Shown: in pieces, positions 60,101 to 64,000 of the stretch | Layout: each line of letters opens with the position of its first letter | Numbering within the stretch: the stretch's first letter is position 1 | Origin: Varroa destructor | Lineage: Eukaryota > Arthropoda > Arachnida > Mesostigmata > Varroidae | Direction: 5' to 3' | Assembly (NCBI RefSeq): GCF_002443255.2 | Contig: NW_019211456.1 | Location: forward strand, 14,902,229-14,966,228 | Length of the DNA: 64,000 nt | Position numbers and translations under genes: made by a program | The notes under the pieces: model-generated | What the model saw: only the letters and a program-made list of their open reading frames with translations | The model's database searches: none | Told to the model about the DNA's origin: nothing

Positions 60101-63073
60101 ATGAACACCATTGCGAAGTAAACCTTGCTCTGTATGAAAAGAAATTTAGTTTTTTGAGATCCTATATGCCATCGATTTTACTTCACTTTATACAGACAGA
60201 CACGTATGCTGCATAACTTCAGACAAACCCGTCTTGCTGTTGTGCTTATGCCAATGAAAATGGAAAAGAAAGATGATCGTACGACTACTCATAAGGTAAC
60301 AGTGGAAGGTTACAAGACTATACTTAGACTACGAGTACGTACGGTTAGCCTAGAAAGAAACCTAACATTGGATATGTGCCTGGATGTGCCTGAATTTCAC
60401 TCGCCATCGCTGGCGTCAACCTTTAACAGAGGTAGACTAGAACCGGGCCTCTTTCTCTCTACCAATCTCACCGTTGTCTTTCTTTGACAACTCTCAGCTT
60501 TACTTGGCCTTACTTCTCAAAGAGGCGTCATTGCACATTATGGAAGAAATGATTTGATCATTCACCGCCCTCAGTGACCTGCCATAATAAGCCAACGGTG
60601 TGAAATCAAAGGGAAGCACCGATGCACGCCACTCGTGTAGGCACGATCTTGCTTCCCGCCACGTTGTGCACGCTGTGCCATGAGCGTGGCAACGTTCAAG
60701 CTACCTGACCTTGTGGCCGATGTTTGTCTGTAAACATTGGCGATGGCTATAGAAGCACTACCGGCCCTGCTGCTGAAGGTCCATAATGGCTCCGCCAACA
60801 AATCAATTGTTTGCGGCGCCACCAGTGGCAAGGCGGTCATATTGACTCTATAGGTAAAGTCATGAAGACAATTTCTCTAGGTGAAGCTAGCTAATTGTAT
60901 TCGGTATGCGACACATGTTTCAGATGGCTAATCCATTTTCTAAACTGTGCCTGTTAAGAAGCTTTCCAGTCGGCCCATGATCGCTCGCTCAACGAAGAGA
61001 AGATGAAGTTCATATTACGTTTTACTACCAAAGAATGCCATTGAGATGCTATGGGAGTGTAAATGCCCATTGAAGTACTCGAAGAAGGTCGTTGCAAGGA
61101 CAAAACAAGCGTCTGCCTACCAAGTCAGAGAGTCGTAATATCCGTACGTGTACAAACATGTAAAATATTTGGCTATACTAAGTACCCATGTATACCGACA
61201 AGCCGATGTTAAACTAATACGCGTCACTTGACAGACTTTAGTAATTTTAGTGTTATACAGTATCTCTGAGAAATAGACTACACGTTTACTTTTCCATAGG
61301 TTAACTGTTGTGGGTGAGAATGATTAGTAGATCGCTCTCGACCTCAGCTTGCTAACCAGAAGAGATCTATATAGTTCAAGAACATCTCGCTGAAAGGTTC
61401 TGTAGGTAAACAAACAAGTGGATAACACACACCTGATGGGGCAATAGTTGCTGGACGTTCGTCATCGTCGGTGCGGCCGACTGTGACGCCAATTCGGCCT
61501 GCGCAGCCATCGGCCCGCCTTGCTGCTGCTGCTGCTGCTGTTGCTGCTGTTGATGATGATGATGACTGGGTAATGTTGTTAGAGTAGCAGCGTGGTTTTC
61601 GACGTCATGCGTTGTACCGGGTGTGGTCGTCATCCCAGCCATATTGTTTGTTGTGACCGATGAAACAGTGGAATGAATTGGTGGTCGAGCCTGAAAGTGT
61701 TGTCTGTCTCTGACCATCGAGGCTACCTGATTGCGGATCAACATTGAGACTAGTCGAACATCTTCCTCTCCGATAATACCTGTTCATGAACTCGCAGTTA
61801 GGCGTAATATACAATACATGGTAGTAAATCGTGATCCCTGGTTAGTCCAGGTACAATAGAACATGTTTAGACACCTGACAAAGTCACGATTAATGCAGTT
61901 TTAGTAACTGACCATGCGGGTCATGGTAATCAGACATTTCAGCTAGGGCGGTTATATCATCAATAAATTTTGACGCGGATCAAATGTTCAGTTGAACAAA
62001 CTCACGATCCCGATGACCATACTCTAGACAATATTTCGTCGTCGCACAGATAGCTAGAACATTGAGGTATAGACTGCTAGGAAAACAGACCGATGCAGGT
62101 GAAAAAAGAAAACTCAGATTATCGCAGAAGTTTGGCTGCCCATTTGGCCTAAACCAAATGCGCAGACCTAATGCAAGCAAGTCACTGTACCTACTATGAG
62201 CACCAAAATCGTTGCGATAAGCACTCGAACATTTTTTTTTACTACGGAGCTGTTTCCTATGCATCTGAATGACTGACAATGGGAAGGCCAGCAGACTCCT
62301 GTGGCGCTATTACCGACAGTATTATCTCAGAGTTGCCGAACGGTCGTACTAAACAATACAGTCGCAATCGCTGAATCTAATATTAATATGAAGGTCATGA
62401 TGAAAAGTGTCGTTAAATGTCTATGTAACAGAAACAGCATCTGAGAACGTCATGCGTTAGTTCGAAAATGACATGGGAACCGCTTTTAAAAACGAAATAC
62501 CAATATGAAAGCTTTTACTGAAGGATGCGCTTACGATAAAAGGTCATCGTGCGTGTACCAACAGGACGCACCCATTTGATTGGGGCAAATCTAGTTATCA
62601 AATGAAGTTACTGGCGTTTAACAGATGCATCTACGGGTAAACTAACCTGTGAGCGTGGACATAGCTTTGGCAACTTCGTCAGCCGTATCGATGTCCATGT
62701 CAAAATGAAACTGGATAGCTTCATTCTCCTTATGTTTATCCTTGCGTTTCTTCGGATCAAGGATGCGTACACGCATGTCAAGCTTCGAATTTGTTGAGCT
62801 CAATGTTTTTTCGCGGTCACAAAATTCGACCTGTTGAGAAAAGACGAAGATGAATTAGTATTTCTGCAGCGAAATGCTAGAGCTCACACAAAAATTACGT
62901 CCATAATGATAACAAAAATGACGAGAATAACGGTGATCATTCCTACGGCTTGCCTTGATACCCAGATCGTCCTGGAAGAAGTCCATATGCAACAATTCCT
63001 TAATTGTAGGTCGTTCAGCCCTATTTAACCTTATACATTGTCCTATGATATCCTTCAGTTCAGGAGATTCCAC
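54854..63073 (-). CDS. Wnk: WNK serine/threonine kinase, C-terminal part
   Basis: WNK kinases sense chloride and osmotic stress and activate SPAK/OSR1, which control cation-chloride cotransporters. Five exons (63073-62954, 62830-62647, 61779-61433, 58162-57791, 57154-54854) join in phase into 1107 residues. They begin at the end of the kinase domain (ELKDIIGQCIRLNRAERPTI, LLHMDFFQDDLGIK). A CCT1/OSR1_C-like domain follows (KDKHKENEAIQFHFDMDIDT, then DVRLVSMLIRNQVASMV). Next are Gln/His linkers, a second CCT-like domain (VEVLFDAPNLKLVTFKFDF), two RFxV motifs for SPAK/OSR1 binding (SRFQV at 55597-55586, SRFMV at 55360-55349), a poly-Gln tract and a helical segment (RRQREQETLQQRHKQELAEL) before the stop. 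The N-terminus and catalytic core lie beyond the right edge. Confidence 0.92.
55443..55482 (-). repeat. CAG-type repeat coding for poly-Gln in WNK
   Basis: About 13 consecutive Gln codons, mostly CAG with two CAA, lie between the two RFxV motifs. Such tracts vary in length between individuals. Confidence 0.9.
57155..57790 (-). other. WNK intron
   Basis: A 636-base AT-rich intron. Nothing further is recognised. Confidence 0.7.
57791..58162 (-). CDS. Wnk: WNK exon, Pro/Val-rich linker
   Basis: Acceptor CTTCATATAG begins 124 phase-0 codons rich in Val, Pro, Thr and Gln, with no known domain. It ends in AQEQLEE at donor GAG|GTGGGT. Its assignment rests on phase, strand and composition. Skipping it would keep the frame, so it could be an optional exon. 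Confidence 0.72.
58163..61432 (-). other. WNK intron
   Basis: The intron is 3.3 kb. It contains a perfect hairpin at 58682-58716 and a (TA)n run near 58832-58850. A GC-richer open frame at 60571-60840 (minus) does not match the phase-0 neighbours, so I do not call it an exon. A plus frame at 58263-58577 has no known domain. Confidence 0.6.
58682..58716. repeat. Perfect hairpin with 14-bp arms
   Basis: GTGAAGGGCAAGTT at 58682-58695 is the exact reverse complement of 58703-58716, with a 7-base loop. Confidence 0.88.
61433..61779 (-). CDS. Wnk: WNK exon, end of CCT1 and Gln/His linker
   Basis: Acceptor CATGAACAG gives GEEDVRLVSMLIRNQVA, the last helix of the CCT1 domain. A Thr/Ala-rich region with HHHH and a poly-Gln tract (about 61520-61550) follows. 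Donor CAG|GTGTGT. Confidence 0.88.
61780..62646 (-). other. WNK intron
   Basis: This 867-base intron lies inside the region coding for the CCT1 domain. No other feature is seen. Confidence 0.7.
62647..62830 (-). CDS. Wnk: WNK exon, first CCT domain
   Basis: Acceptor TTTCTCAACAG begins VEFCDREKTL. The exon includes KKRKDKHKENEAIQFHFDMD, matching KYKDNEAIEFSFDL of WNK1. Donor ACAG|GTTAGT. Confidence 0.92.
62831..62953 (-). other. WNK GC-AG intron
   Basis: A 123-base intron begins with GCAAGC after AAG and ends in TCTCAACAG. The exon ends fit the known protein order (GIK|VEF). Confidence 0.8.
62954..63073 (-). CDS. Wnk: WNK exon, end of kinase domain
   Basis: Acceptor GCGTTTTCAG starts 40 phase-0 codons from VESPELKDIIG to DDLGIK. 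The only donor that fits the protein is AAG|GCAAGC, a GC-type donor. Confidence 0.9.
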
Positions 63074-64000
63074 CTGAAAACGCACAAGATCAACATTTTA
63101 TTGTTAGTGGATTGCATTAGAGTTAGCACAATTTGTGGTGTTTAAAGAATAAAGCTCAATACGTTGACTAAGTCCTTATCCAGCTTATCAGGCCTATGAA
63201 AAAAGTCCTTTAATAAAGATCTAATCTTTTCTTGCTATTAACGTATGAAAGAACGCATACTAAAATCAGCATACCTCATACCGAAGGCATTTCATCCTCA
63301 TTGATTATATTAGCCCCTAATGTAAGTTGTGAGATGCATATTTTGCGCCCCTTCGTTTATTGCACCCCGTTGGAGGAATTACCTTTTATGCCCACAAAAG
63401 CGTCTATTTGACACAAATGTGACCTATATAGGTGTATGAATAAGCGTATAGATTATAGAAAATGCCTGAACATGATAACAACAATGACGAGAACAGGTTT
63501 TCACGAAGGTTATATTGCGCTTGTGCCAGTCATAAACTCCTAAGTCTATTCTTTACCGAAGAGCAATGAAAGGCAGCTTATATTGTGAGCATAACAGTAT
63601 GTTGCATGTGACAGCATCCAAGTTCTGCATGCAAATGTGGCATAAACGGGTGAAAAACTGACAACTTGTTGAAGAGGCTACGATTCGGGTTTATAACGAA
63701 ATCTCGAAAAGGACGAACAAAAGTTAGGACAGTTGTTCTAACGTTTACATCTACTCCTCTGCCAGAATCAATCTCGTAGAGACACTACAGGCAAAAATAA
63801 GGGGCAAACCGCTTTTTTGTATCTATTTGATATAACCCAATCGATCGGCTGTCAACTCAGACATAAATTCCGGTTCCAGCAGTATGAACATTTAAAAAGA
63901 ATCCCCGTAGTTTAATGTGAACTAGCACGCTTTGCCACAATCTGTAAGGGTATCCTCGAAATAGCTGACAACAAACGCAAGTGCAACATGTTTCTCATAG
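63074..64000 (-). other. WNK intron reaching the window edge
   Basis: The upstream kinase exons (HRD, DFG and activation loop) are not found here on the minus strand, so this is intron sequence and the gene continues beyond 64000. Confidence 0.65.

Noticed and set aside
60571..60840. GC-richer minus frame in a WNK intron
   Set aside because: It looked like a cassette exon, but its acceptor and donor phases do not fit the phase-0 junction of the flanking exons.

Overview
This window looks like arthropod nuclear DNA. It is AT-rich, with long non-coding stretches, spliceosomal introns (mostly GT-AG), simple repeats and degenerate mobile elements. Gene content and protein divergence would suit an arachnid, perhaps a mite, but nothing here fixes the taxon, so that is only a weak inference. 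One assembly gap of exactly 100 N lies at 3146-3245.

Layout. Positions 1-20.3 kb hold no gene I can support, apart from one interrupted membrane-protein-like frame (17.3-17.8 kb, minus). This stretch carries a 16-bp minisatellite, (TA)n tracts, a tRNA-derived SINE-like remnant and small hairpins. From 20.3 to 30.8 kb (minus) is a T-box transcription factor. I could rebuild five exons from splice signals and matching phases into a 434-residue open frame. A GC-richer block at 31.5-32.4 kb may be its promoter or 5' leader. From 33.8 to 42.9 kb (minus) is Taspase 1 (threonine aspartase), with a doubtful exon near its 3' end. Its introns hold a mariner-like relic and a Tudor-like exon. TIMM9, a small mitochondrial import chaperone, starts about 1 kb away on the plus strand (43.9-44.8 kb), head to head with Taspase 1. 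A two-exon gene for a 429-residue basic, low-complexity protein of unknown function lies at 47.2-48.9 kb (minus). From 54.9 kb to the right part of the window (minus) are the last five exons of a WNK kinase: the kinase-domain end, a first CCT/OSR1_C-like domain, glutamine-rich linkers, a second CCT-like domain, two RFxV motifs and the C-terminus. The rest of the WNK kinase domain lies beyond the right edge.

The genes do not form one pathway. The most unusual local features are the Taspase 1 exon conflict, an insertion inside the T-box, a GC-AG intron in WNK, a U2 snRNA 5' fragment in the T-box intron, and two abutting perfect hairpins at 45.8-45.9 kb. I did not find convincing evidence of a new multi-gene system.
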